Below the pieces are notes generated by a model. It had not been told where the DNA came from. It did no database searches and was given only the letters and a program-made list of their open reading frames with translations. A program made the position numbers and the translations under genes. Below are positions 54,231 through 64,000 of a stretch of 64,000 bases of DNA, one piece after another (positions within the stretch are counted from its first letter, which is position 1; each line of letters opens with the position of its first letter). Origin of the DNA: Avena insularis (lineage: Eukaryota > Streptophyta > Magnoliopsida > Poales > Poaceae); assembly GCA_023614405.1 (NCBI GenBank), contig CM042693.1, positions 337,883,527 through 337,947,526 on the forward strand, given 5' to 3'.

Positions 54231-57200
54231 GAAAGCACGCTCATCGAGTTCCTCCGTGAGAATAGGGACATCTTTGCCTGGCAACCTGCCGACATGAAAG
54301 GTGTACCTAGGGAACTTGCCGAGCACAGCTTAAACATAGATCCAAAATGTAAACCAGTTAAACAACCTCTACGACGCTTCGGAGATGAGAAGAGACGCGC
54401 CATTGGCAAAGAGATAGCTAGGTTACTTAAGGCTGGTTTTATCCGAGAAGTCCTTCACACCCGATGGGTGGTCAATCCTGTACTTGTCCCCAAAAAGGGA
54501 ACCAATGAATTAAGAATGTGCGTTGATTACACCGACTTGAATAAAGCATGTCCCAAAGATCCGTTTGCTTTGCCTCGCATTGACCAAGTCGTTGACTCAA
54601 CGGTTGGCTCGGAACTTTTGTGTTTTCTCGATGCATACTCAGGATACCACCAGATCAAGATGAGGAAGTCGGACCAATTGGCCACTTCTTAAACTACCCC
54701 ATACGACACGTTTTGCTATGTCACAATGCCCTTTGGGCTGAAAAACGAAGGTGCTACCTACCAGCGGACAATGCAATGTTGCCTTCACGACCAAATTGGT
54801 CGGAACGTTCACGCCTATGTGGACGATATCGCAGTGATGTCGAAAAAATCAAACGACTTAATCTCCGACTTAAAAGAAACCTTTGATAATCTTCGGAAAT
54901 ACAACATGATGCTCAACCCCAGGAAGTGCGTTTTTGGGGTTCCAGCCGGCAAATTGTTGGGCTTCATCGTTTCCCAGCGCGGAATCGAGGTCAACCCGGA
55001 GAAAATCAAGGCCATCTTAAACATAAACCGTCCGACATGCCTAAAGGACATTCAATGACTAACAGGTTGTGTTGCAGCAGTTAGTCGGTTCGTCAGCCGA
55101 CTTGGAGAGAAGGCTTTGCCGTACAAGTTCTTTGAAGAAGGCGGACAAATTCACTTGGAGACGAGGCGGATGCATTGAAGCAGCTCAAGGAGATTCTTTC
55201 CTCAGCGCCCATCCTTGCAGCACCCGAACCTGGAGAGCCCCTGTTAATTTACATGGCGGCAACCAACCGGGTTATCAGCATCGTCGTCGTGGTAGAGCGG
55301 AAGGAACCAGGCTATGAGTACGGAGTTCAACGACCAGTTTACTACGTAAGCGAGGTCTTGACGGAGTCCAAGCAGCGTTACCCGCACTACCAAAAGATAG
55401 CTTATGGAGTATTCCTTTCTTCTCGGAAGTTAAGGCACTACTTTCAGGAGCACCTAATCACAGTAGTGAGCAAGACTCCACTGTCCGACATTATCAACAA
55501 CAGCGACGCTACAGGAAGGGTCGCGAAGTGGGGCATTGAACTTGCCGCCTTCGAGATCACCTGCAAAAGACGCGACGCTATCAAGTCACAAGCCTTGGCG
55601 GATTTCATTGCAGATTGGACGGAGATGCCAGATGCTACTCCGTTGCGAGAACCAGAGTACTGGGTGATGCACTTTGACAGATCAAAGTTGCTCAACGGCT
55701 CGGGGGCTGGTGTATTGCTACAATCACCAAAAGGAGACAAGCTACACTACGTTCTGCAGATCCACTTCGAGGCTACAAACAACATGGCGGAGTATGAAGC
55801 ACTCATTCACGGACTGCGTGTAGCCAAGGATATTGGCATTAAGCGCATAGTTTGCTGTGGAGATTCCGACTTGGTTGCCCAGCAGGTGGCTGGCACCTGG
55901 AATGCGCGGAAACCGATGATGGCGGCATATCGAGACGAAATGGACAAGATAGCGAAGAGCTTCTTGGGCTACGAAGTCAAGTATATGCCTAGGGAGCAAA
56001 ACGAGGCGGCTAATCTACTGTCTAAACTTGGATCAGGGCGCAAGCAAATTCCACCAGGAGTTTTCCTAGAGCATCTACGCACACCATCCGTGAAGGGCAC
56101 CGACATCGACAACCCGGATAGAGCTGATTCTTTCGTCAACATGGTGACAAAGATCCCTCTGGCTTGGACACAACCGTTCATGGAGTATCTCGAACACGGA
56201 ACTTTGCCCAACGACGAAGTCGAAAGACGGCAAATAGTATGACGAGCAAAGGGTTATACCATAATCAATGGACAACTCTACAAGAGGAGCACTACTGGTG
56301 TATACCTAAAGTGCGTTTCCCAGCTAGAAGGTATGGAAATCCTACGCGAAATCCATCTCGAAGATTGCGGGCATCACGCCACTCCTCGATCTTTGGTCGT
56401 GAAAGCCTTCCGGCAATGATTCTATTGGCTGACCGTGAAGGCGGACACCGACAAGCTGGTTGAGACATGCACAGGATGCCAGTATTATGCCCGACAACCA
56501 CATGTTCCTGCTGAAGAATTGCAAACAATACCAATAACTTGGCCATTTGCAGTCTAGGGGTTGGACATGGTGGGACCGTTGCAAACGGCACCATGTGGAT
56601 TTACACATCTGCTTGTAGCAGTTGACAAATTCACCAAATGGATAGAAGCTAAACCCATTAGAAAGCTTGATGGGGCAACTTCCCTCAGGTTTGTCCGAGA
56701 TCTAGTGGTGAGATTTGGTCTCCCACATAGCATCATCACCGACAACGGAAGCAACTTGTCACTCGGAGAAGTGGAGGCCTATTGCTGGGACAAAGGCATC
56801 CGACTTGACCTTGCATCTGTGGCACACCCACAATCCAATGGTCAAGTTGAGCGGGCCAATGGATTAATTCTGCAGGGAATCAAGCCACGTCTTGAGGCAC
56901 CGCTACATAGAGCAGCTGGAGCCTGGGCGGAAGAATTGCCATCTATGATGTGGATTCTACGAACTACACCCAACAGATCCACCGGATACACCCCCTATTT
57001 CATGGTATATGGAGCAGAAGCCATCCTACCTTCCGACATCCTCCACGATGCACCAAGAGTTGCCGCCTACGACGAAGATGACGCTGAAGAATCCAGACGC
57101 CTAGATGTGGACCTTCTCGAGGAGGAGCGCGTTTTGGCATGCCAAAGATCCGCCATCTACCAGCAGAAGCTACGCAGCTACCATAGTCGTCGCGTTCGGC

Positions 57201-57454
57201 ATCGCTTGTTTAAAGAGGGGGATTTGGTGCTCCGACTTAAGCAGAAGAAGTCACACAAATTATCCCCGCCATGGGAAGGACCGTTCATCATAAGCAAGGC
57301 CCTTCTCAATAGGTCTTATTACCTTGTCGACAGTCGTGAACTCAAGGATAGACCCAACGAGGATCATAAGCGTAAGCGACGTGACCCGGATGATGACTAC
57401 CCGGAGCTTGATCGGCCATGGAACATAGCACAGCTACGTCCTTTCTACACTTAA
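54231..57454 (+). pseudogene. Tat-2 pol: RT, RNase H, integrase
   Basis: RT: WVVNPVLVPKKGTNELRMCVDY, FLDAYSGYHQIKM, MPFGLKNEGATYQR, YVDD (54816-54827). First RNase H-like region with YMAATNRVISIVVVVER; second with MHFDRS, NMAEYEAL, GDSDLV and NEAANLLSKL, where the fourth acidic residue is Asn. Integrase: GHHATP...CTGCQYYA, GLDMVGPL, ITDNGSNLS, VERANG, ending DRPWNIAQLRPFYT. In-frame stops at 54690-54692, 55056-55058, 56240-56242, 56417-56419 and 56555-56557, plus a frameshift near 55130, show it is dead. Confidence 0.92.
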
Positions 57455-57968
57455 CACTTTTATCTAATTGTGTACCTTTTATATGATTAGTGAAATAAAG
57501 CTCTTTGGTTCACTCATTTTGCTGAGTCTTTTACCTCCTTTAGTGTTCATTTTTGGATCATATAAAACCTTTATGCACAAGTCTTGCGTTTGCACTTGTG
57601 AAAATTCCGCCTACGGGCGTTAGCTTAAGTTTTCTGGTCTACACGTTTTTTGTTGTTTTTATGTGGATTCTGGAGTAGTGACTTTCGGCACTTGTTGTCG
57701 GCAATTTTGTGCTCAGGTTATTAACGGTGCCATTGGGCATCATCGCCTAAGCGCATGGTTCCGACAACGAGTCTTCCGACTCACGAAAAGTCAAGCATAA
57801 AAACCAGAGTAATGGATAAGCCAGCACTTGCTTAAAAAATATATACAAACTGGCAATAAATTCTTAAGTAGCACGATATGATAACCATTGTTTTCCGCCT
57901 TAAGATTACATCAACAAAGTTTTTTCCGCGCACATTGCAGAGGTGAAACAGAAATTACAAAGTGTTTT
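57455..57968. other. Spacer between convergent pol and antisense gene of Tat-2
   Basis: 514 bases separating pol stop and antisense stop. AATAAAG at 57492-57498 is a polyadenylation-like signal for pol on the plus strand. No frame. Confidence 0.5.
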
Positions 57969-60900
57969 TTACTCTGTGGGCGCAGGAGACTTGGAGGCCG
58001 CATCATCACCAGCCGGAGTGTCACCCTCAGCATCGGTGCTATGGTGAGACTCGGAGGATTCTGGGTTGGCATTGTCGAGAAAGTTCCTGGGCACGAAGAC
58101 GTCAACATCCACCAACTCGGCAACCCTAATGTCATACCCCGCGAGCGATGATAGGATAGCATCGTGATCGATCTCCTTGCCTTCATCATCCGCGTCAGGG
58201 ATACTAGATGTCACCATGTCGATGTCGGCATCTTCATAGTGTGCCTTCACCATCGACAGAGCCATCCTTGCGCCATCCCGTGCACAAGAAGCTTTCCAGC
58301 TCATGACACGCTCGGGGGCTCGGCGCAGAATCTCCGAGTACTTCGCCACGGAGTCCGAGGCCTTGATATAAATCTGCAGGGGCTTGGCGATCTCCTTGGC
58401 TTGGGCGATGGCGGTGTTGATGAAGTTGCTGGCAAGAACCATGCATTCCTTGTCCAAAGGAGGCGAGCGAGTTAAACCCATGGGCGCTGAAAATTCCGAC
58501 AACGATTGCATGAGTTCAAAAATTCTAAGTATCCAGACTACAGAACTGCAAGGCGGAAGACACTTACTGAAGATGCTGGCCTTAGCCTGCCAGACGACGT
58601 CCGCCAAGGAGTCCTTATCTTGTTGGAGGAGCTTAAACGCCTCGCTATGGCGAAGGTTTTGCTCATCGGCAGCTTGCTTATGATCCTTTAGGATTGCAAG
58701 CTCGTTCTTCAAGCGATTGATCTCAGAGGAGGCGGAGTCCTGCAGGGCTTTCATGGAATCCTCGTGCATCTTCAACATTTCTTCCCTCTCCTTCTTAAGG
58801 ATCTTGTTTTTGCTGTCCAGCTGCTGGATGTGCTTGGACTGCTCAACAATGTCCTTAGCCTTGGCGACATGTTCTGCAAGTCGGAGAAAACACAGTACTT
58901 AGTAAGTACTCGGAGATCGGGGATACAACATGAAGACGGAAATGCGTAATAAGAAAACAGACTCTTGTTTTTGATGATCTGTTCCTTCAAGAATGCGGTT
59001 TTACCCTTTTCGACTTCAAGATCCGCTCGCATCTTCTGGTACTTATCGTTGGCCATGCCCCTCCGAGCATTCTCGTTCTATGGAAACAAAATACAAAGTC
59101 AAATCGTTGTTTAGTCTGCTTGGAGCTTCTAGTCGGAGATTTTCCATCTAGACGCTCGGGGGATACAATGAGAGTTTTTAACTTAGCAATATGCTTAGCT
59201 TTTCTTTAAAGCATCTAGTCGGAACTTGTTCAGTTCTCAACTAGAGGCTTGGGGGCTACAGTATAAAGTTTTAACTCGGAATAAAAGCTTAGCTTTTCTT
59301 TAAGCATCTAGTCAGAACTAATTCAGTTACAGCTAGAGGCTTGGGGGCTACAACATTGAAAATTATGAACACTGTTAGGCTACTCCTAAAGCATCTAGTC
59401 GGAATATTTCATTCCATCTAAAGGCTTGGGGGCTGCAGTGAAAGTTTTTTCTAACTTAGTCACTCTTAGAGCACATAGATGCAAAACCTATGGTTTTCCG
59501 TCTACATCCTCGGGGGCTACAGTGGGATACTCATATGAAATATATAAGGCAAAGTAAAACTTACAAGTACGATGATCTTGAGGTTTGTAGCACTCTCGGC
59601 TAGCAGCTTGCCAAAGGAAATACTATTTCCCCGCAAGATATCTGCTTGTCGGAGTAGCTCCTCCAGACCGCACGTCGGAGACGACGACACTCCTCCTGCA
59701 ACCATAGTAGTGTTACTCGGCAGAAGCACCGGGTAAACTATCTTGGGGAACTCGAAAGGTTTTTGGGGAGTAGAGGTGCCGCCTTCGGCAGAGGTACCAG
59801 TTCCCACCACCGCCTTGCCGCTATCGATGGCATCCTTAGCCGGAGCTTCAGCCATTTGAAGAGCAGTGCTCTCCTGCGTCGCCTGCTCGCCGACAACAGC
59901 AAGTTCGGTTGAAGCACCAGAGTCCACTTCCATGACGGAAGGGCCTGGTGCTTCCTGGGCTTGGGAGCTTGTCGGAGCGGAGGAGGGCTTGACGGCAGGA
60001 GTGGCAGGGGCGATAGCGGGGGAAGAGTCACGATGCAGCATCTCTTTAATATTTCTAGAAGCCCCAAGAGTCTTGGAGGACTTCTTGAGGCTAGTTGTGG
60101 CTTTCTTCCTGAAACGTGCAAAATGCATAAGTACAGGAGTAAGACAGATAAATGAGACAATGTCGGAGAATGAGAGGCTTACACTAGGGGTGGCGCTTTG
60201 GCAAACAACCCAATAGCTTTTCTCTTCTCCGTCTCCAGGGCGGCAGTACTCTTTTTGGAGGCTCCACCCTCTGTATTATTTTTCTTTCCTCTGTCGGCAG
60301 CGTCAGAGGTGGAGCCCTTCCGCTTACGCGCCAACGAGACATCGTCGTCGGACACGACCGTGACGTCCTTCATCTTTGGATCATATATTTGGGCAGCCAG
60401 GTTACCCTCCTCTAGATCACTAAGCTGATAAAGTAAGAAGTCATTGTGTTAGACAAGATGGTATTAGCAAGACGGAAAAACTGGAGCAATGTCATACACA
60501 GAAAATATAATGTCTACCTTTGGGCACTTTCCCTCCACGAACATGTCGTAGGTGAGGGTGAAGCCACGCTTCTTATCCTTCACCTTGACGATGTTCTTGA
60601 GGCGAAACTTGACGGAATCGCTCGAGAAGTTGTCCTCGGAGATCCGGAGGGTATCCCTTCGATCGCCGGTGTACTCGTGCATGAGCTTCGTACGGTGCTG
60701 CAGAGGTTGGATCCGCCTGATGAACCAGCACATGGCTAGGTCCAAGCCGGTCAGACCCGTCTCTACGAACCACTCGATCCGCCTTATTGCGCGGGAAGCG
60801 TCGAGGTCGGAGGGAAGGGAGGCATGGGACCGCCATGTGGAGACTTCGGCGGCAGCTCCATCCACGAAATCCGAGTACGTCACGTCTCGGCCCGACAAAG

Positions 60901-61612
60901 GAATGTCGGGGCCGTAGAAGTACGTCCGTTGCCAGTTCTTGCACGATTCGTGGCCGACGATGTCGGGGAACCGCCGGCCAGGACGGATCTTGAAACGTAT
61001 GGTGCCATAGTTTCTAAGCTCCTCCCTACTGTGTCCGGCTTCGCGTTTGACGGTGAAAAAGTACACAAACAAATCTAACCTAGGTCTAATCCCTAGGTAA
61101 CCCTCACAAAGTGGCGCGTAGTTGCTAAGCACTAAGATGCTATTGGGTGAGAGGTTGTGGGGTTGGACATGGAAGTGATTCAAGACGGACAGAAAAAAGT
61201 AGGAGATGGGCAGAGAAACGCCGCGTACCAATTGCGCCTTGAGGTACACCTTCTCTCCAGCTTGGGGAGAAGGAGTCACCTCGCCGGCTGGCGCCGCCTG
61301 CCAGGCGAGCCCCTCCATCGCAGGGAGATAGCCCTCGGCGACCATCTCTTGGATGTCGTGGCCGGTGATGTCCGAGCCGTGCCAATCTCCTTTATGCGAG
61401 TCCGGCTCCTCTTCCAGGGGCTCCAGCGCCGCCAGGTTATGGTCGCCGCCGGTGGTTTCTATCACCGCCGATGCGGGGATAACCAAACCCTCTGGGGGCA
61501 CGACGACGGAGCTCGCTGGCTTCGCCGCGGCTTCGCTCGACGCCGCCATTGAAGGGGATGAGCTGCTGCTAGCCATGGAGGAGGAAGAAGGCAAGACTGG
61601 TGCAGGGAGCAT
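57969..61612 (-). CDS. Tat-2 antisense gene, six exons, uninterrupted 939 codons
   Basis: Exons (minus strand, 5' to 3'): 61612-60518, 60424-60183, 60108-59565, 59077-58963, 58873-58568, 58486-57969. Every intron is GT-AG (donors GTAGAC, GTAAGC, GTAAGT, GTCTGT, GTAAGT), phases agree, and 2820 coding bases give 939 residues plus stop. Low-complexity Ser/Ala N-terminus; core about 150-215 (KAQLVRGVSLPISYFFLSVL, HNLSPNSILVLSNYAPLCEG, YLGIRPRLDLF) matches the Tat-1 antisense gene and the family Pfam names 'putative gypsy type transposon'. Lys-rich basic stretch near 400-440 (possible nuclear signal); long coiled-coil-like region about 630-745; acidic C-terminus. No catalytic motif. Convergent with pol. 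Role unknown. Confidence 0.8.
59078..59564 (-). repeat. Intron 3 of Tat-2 antisense gene with five PPT-like tandem units
   Basis: Five units of about 85-95 bp (about 59125-59535), each beginning (A)GCATCTAGTCGGAA-like and containing CTAGAGGCTTGGGGGCTACAGT-like sequence on the plus strand (near 59153, 59244, 59333, 59421, 59507). The G-rich core resembles a polypurine tract in the sense direction of Tat-2. Confidence 0.8.
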
Positions 61613-62181
61613 GGCTAGGTTTTCTCGAGGTTTTCACGGAGAGCTCGAGGAGGCGCACGGCTGGAGGAAGAAGACGATGACGCGAGAGAATGAGGTGAAA
61701 AAGTAACAAGTGTCCCATGGTTACTATTTATCCTACTCTGCGTCAAGATTCGTGCAGCTAATCGGACGGTTGCCGCGTAGACGACGTGGTCGAGAACGTG
61801 TGCGGTAATTTCGGCACGTCTCCAAACGGTCGCCGCCAACGGTTCGCATTACTTGCACGGGAAAATCGGCTATGATTACGTTCTCTGCATGTGTGAGTTA
61901 CGAGGCGTCGCTGACCTAGGCCTACGTCGTCATAACTGACATGGTAGATGAGCCGTCGCATCGAAGATTCCGGTGTGGACGGATTCAATCCGACTAACGG
62001 AAACGTGCGATGGAAGATTCAGCATCTCTCCGACTTACTAATCGAAGGCGGAGAAAGCTTTGCAGGGTTTTTTGGGAGGACTACAAGATATTGCTTGACG
62101 ATCTGCCGACATCCATCTAGACGGAGCATTCCACATGAAGAGGCAAGACGGCGCAAGATCTCGGAGTTCTCCGGGGGTTAC
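61613..62181 (-). promoter_or_regulatory. Presumed promoter of the Tat-2 antisense gene
   Basis: 570 bases between the antisense ATG and the 3' LTR. No TATA box stands out. The region contains TAGTCGGA-like fragments and ends with the polypurine tract CTCCGGGGGTTAC (62169-62181). Inferred from position. Confidence 0.35.
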
Positions 62182-62348
62182 TGTTGGGGATATGCTATAT
62201 GGGTATCCTCATAGCATGTCTCTTATCCGACTAACCTGAGTGGCCCATAGTAGGTAGCATGGCCTATGGCCTGCTGGGCGGCCCAGTTAGGTGGATCCAG
62301 AAGGAAGGCCCATGCCAGATAAAGGAAGGCTACGATGGAGTCACCAGC
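62182..62348 (+). repeat. 3' LTR of Tat-2, first part
   Basis: Matches 49443-49610 and stops at GTCACCAGC where Tat-3 is inserted; the remainder would lie beyond 64000. Confidence 0.9.
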
Positions 62349-62837
62349 TGATGGGGATATGCCTACCGGGGTATACCCAGCAGGACGTTTCCGATCGGCC
62401 CAGGAACTGGCGAGTGGGCCTGCAGGACGGCGACTGGATCATGACCGGGCATAGATTCAAGCGACTGGAAGCTGAAGGCCCAGGAGAGTAGATAGGCCCA
62501 GTCGGGTTAGGTTAAACGATTGCTGAAACCTTAACTGATTTGGTTGAGATATGTAAACCCTAGGGGGGGAGTCTATATAAACCTCCCTAGAGGGCGAGTA
62601 GAGGATACGTTCCATCATCCACCCCAGCGACTCGCTGCCTAGCCATCGAGCTCGCCCCTTTGTACTTCCATCATAATACAATCTAGCAGGAGTAGGTCTT
62701 TACCCTCCGGGGGGCCGAACCTGGGTAAAACCCTGTGTCTCCGCCCTCATCTCGCACCACAAATGGCTGGCCGCCCTTGCCCCTCGTTCTACTACTCGCT
62801 GCCGATTGCAGCATCTGCCGTGGTCATTCCCACGACA
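62349..62837 (+). repeat. 5' LTR of Tat-3
   Basis: 489 bp, TG...CA. The partner LTR is outside the window, so the boundary is inferred from the primer site and the break in Tat-2 homology. Confidence 0.85.
62574..62580 (+). promoter_or_regulatory. TATA box in Tat-3 LTR
   Basis: GTCTATATAAACCTCC, a strong match to a plant TATA box; transcription would start about 30 bases downstream. Confidence 0.65.
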
Positions 62838-62838
62838 G

Positions 62839-62856
62839 TGGCGCCCACCGTGGGGC
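62839..62856 (+). other. Tat-3 primer-binding site (tRNA-Lys)
   Basis: TGGCGCCCACCGTGGGGC, one base after the LTR. Confidence 0.82.
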
Positions 62857-62927
62857 CTGGCCGGTCTGGCCGGTGTTCTGCGGCAAGATCCAATCTGCCC
62901 ATCAACGAGTCGGTCGCCACCGGCCGC

Positions 62928-64000
62928 ATGATAGCGATCGGCGAGATGCTCCATATCTTGCCGAGTAGCTACTTCCTGGCGGCGCGACCCGTCACGCATA
63001 GCATGATCCTGCCGGTTGGCACGATCAGCCTCTTCGTCGGCCTCACCAACGTCATCGTCTCGGAGGACTCGGCTCGCATCCGCGAGTCGCCGCCACGCGA
63101 ACGGCTCTCCGAGAGCCAGGTCCGCATGATCCACCGCCTCGCCTCCGAGTACAACTCGGCCCACAGCGGCGTGGCCGAAACCACCACAGCCGCAGAAGAC
63201 GCGGCCCTCAACGACGACGCCGACTCGGCGACCCCGGCGTCACTCGCCGAATCTATCATCGCGGCTTCGCCCGTGGGCTCCATCACCCAGGTCTCCAACG
63301 TCGGAGACTTCGAGGACCCCTCCATCCTTGGGATCTTCGACTTCGACTTCGGATCAGAGAACTCCGCCGACCCCCGCGACGGTACCAGCCACCACGCCGT
63401 GGCCTACATGGCGTCTAGCACCGACCCGCCGGAGGATCCATTCTCCACCCCGATCCCTCCCAACGCGACGGCGACGGAGGTCGAGGAACTCCGCGTAAAG
63501 CTGGCGGAAGCAGTCCGCAAGGAGCAAGCCAAGCGCGATTTTTTTTGCCTCGAGCAGGCGACGGCGCGGGAGCTGTCGCAATATCACCAGCGCCGAATCA
63601 GGTCACGCCGGAACCCCACCGTCCAGGGGCACGCCCTGAACTTCGACGACGAAAGCGACCCGGCCCGCGCGGCTGAATGCGCGATCTGCGAGAACGCGCC
63701 TCCAGGAGGGAGCGCTCGGCCACCGCCAGGGTCAACGGCCAATGGCGCACCGCCACCACCCAACCGCACACCCCCCAGGGATCAACCACGGATCGTAGTC
63801 TCCTCACGGGAGCGAGACGCGAATGGCCTACCGCTATTCTCCACTCACATGGACAACCTCGTCGCGGGCCGCGCGGCAATCGACAACATCGCAGCCGCCG
63901 GCGAAGGCACCCTGCAGATCCAGTACGCCAGGGTCCTGCTCACAAAGGCGGTCGAGCAACAAAACGCAGGCGTCGACTCCCAGGGTCGGATGTACTCACG
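62928..64000 (+). CDS. Tat-3 gag N-terminal part, open to the window end
   Basis: From ATG 62928 (MIAIGEMLHILPSSYF) a frame stays open for 357 codons to 64000. It is also open upstream to the primer site, so the true start may be earlier. It includes PVGTISLFVGLTNVIV, comparable to Tat-2 IVPIGDIHLFIGETD (about 50160), an acidic region, ATEVEELRVKLAEAVRKEQA (coiled-coil-like) and a Pro-rich region. Capsid and pol would follow outside the window. The lack of stops suggests a young copy. Confidence 0.72.
   Translation, partial: MIAIGEMLHILPSSYFLAARPVTHSMILPVGTISLFVGLTNVIVSEDSARIRESPPRERLSESQVRMIHRLASEYNSAHSGVAETTTAAEDAALNDDADSATPASLAESIIAASPVGSITQVSNVGDFEDPSILGIFDFDFGSENSADPRDGTSHHAVAYMASSTDPPEDPFSTPIPPNATATEVEELRVKLAEAVRKEQAKRDFFCLEQATARELSQYHQRRIRSRRNPTVQGHALNFDDESDPARAAECAICENAPPGGSARPPPGSTANGAPPPPNRTPPRDQPRIVVSSRERDANGLPLFSTHMDNLVAGRAAIDNIAAAGEGTLQIQYARVLLTKAVEQQNAGVDSQGRMYS

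Larger units (their letters stand above)
49443..62348 (+). mobile_element. Tat-2: Ty3/gypsy Tat-lineage retrotransposon, 3' LTR split
   Basis: The 5' LTR (49443-49979) begins TGTTGGGGATATGC and ends ACCACGACA. A tRNA-Lys primer site follows, then gag, protease, reverse transcriptase, RNase H, integrase to 57454, a minus-strand antisense gene (61612-57969), the polypurine tract CTCCGGGGGTTAC (62169-62181), and the 3' LTR start (62182) which is interrupted at 62348 by Tat-3. The rest and the second target duplication lie outside. Left flank ACATC (49438-49442). gag-pol is broken; the antisense gene is open. Confidence 0.93.
62349..64000 (+). mobile_element. Tat-3: third gypsy element, 5' part
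   Basis: Begins TGATGGGGATATGCC with LTR to ...CCCACGACA (62349-62837), then the same tRNA-Lys primer site as Tat-2. Left flank CCAGC (62344-62348) would be the target duplication. It sits inside the Tat-2 3' LTR and is therefore younger than Tat-2. The element runs off the window. Confidence 0.9.

Noticed and set aside
59125..59535. Interpreting the five-unit array as a centromeric satellite
   Set aside because: Only five units, confined to an intron between exons that splice in frame, and unit size and context do not fit grass satellites.
62349..62837. Treating the DNA after 62348 as the continuation of the Tat-2 LTR
   Set aside because: Homology to 49443-49979 stops exactly at a TG terminus, and a second primer site follows; it is a new element.

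Overview
This window is nuclear DNA of a grass, most likely a large-genome Pooideae species (Triticeae or a relative such as oat). The reasons are GT-AG introns, a plant receptor-kinase gene, plant tRNA genes, and dense nesting of LTR retrotransposons of the Angela/BARE, Athila and Tat lineages with Stowaway, Harbinger and CACTA DNA transposons. There is nothing bacterial or viral in organisation. I name lineages from motifs and termini seen in the sequence. Family names and species cannot be fixed without a database search.

Left part (1-15220), the only part with host genes. It starts with a decayed Harbinger-like element (1-1569) and diverged local duplications (1573-4000). A ~1.4 kb segment with a tRNA-Asp(GUC) gene occurs twice (4333-5700 and 8533-10060): the tRNAs (5400-5471, 9864-9935) are identical while the flanks are diverged. 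Remnants of a LINE, a Harbinger-like element and a copia element lie between them. A two-exon lectin-receptor-like kinase gene is on the minus strand (10421-12321). TE debris follows to 15220.

Middle part (15221-48938), nested transposons. A decayed Ty1/copia element lies on the minus strand (15221-23855, outer end of the 5' LTR lost), followed by a CACTA-like remnant. A PIF/Harbinger transposase pseudogene (33681-34770) lies between two independent LTR insertions: a non-autonomous Athila-like element (25131-33649, TSD AAGAG) just upstream and a 12.8 kb Tat-lineage gypsy element 'Tat-1' (34949-47784, TSD GTAAC) just downstream. Right of it are a Stowaway remnant, a LINE RNase H fragment and a CACTA end.

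Right part (48939-64000). A second Tat-lineage element 'Tat-2' (49443 to beyond the window) interrupts the CACTA element, and its 3' LTR is split by a third gypsy element 'Tat-3' (from 62349, running off the window).

Most notable: both Tat elements carry, between pol and the 3' LTR, a multi-exon gene on the opposite strand, convergent with gag-pol. In Tat-2 this antisense gene reads as six exons with GT-AG introns and an uninterrupted 939-codon frame, although the gag-pol of the same element has at least six premature stops plus frameshifts. In both elements the antisense gene's introns and flank hold repeated copies of a motif resembling the element's own polypurine tract. Additional antisense reading frames are a known trait of the Tat lineage; their function is unknown.
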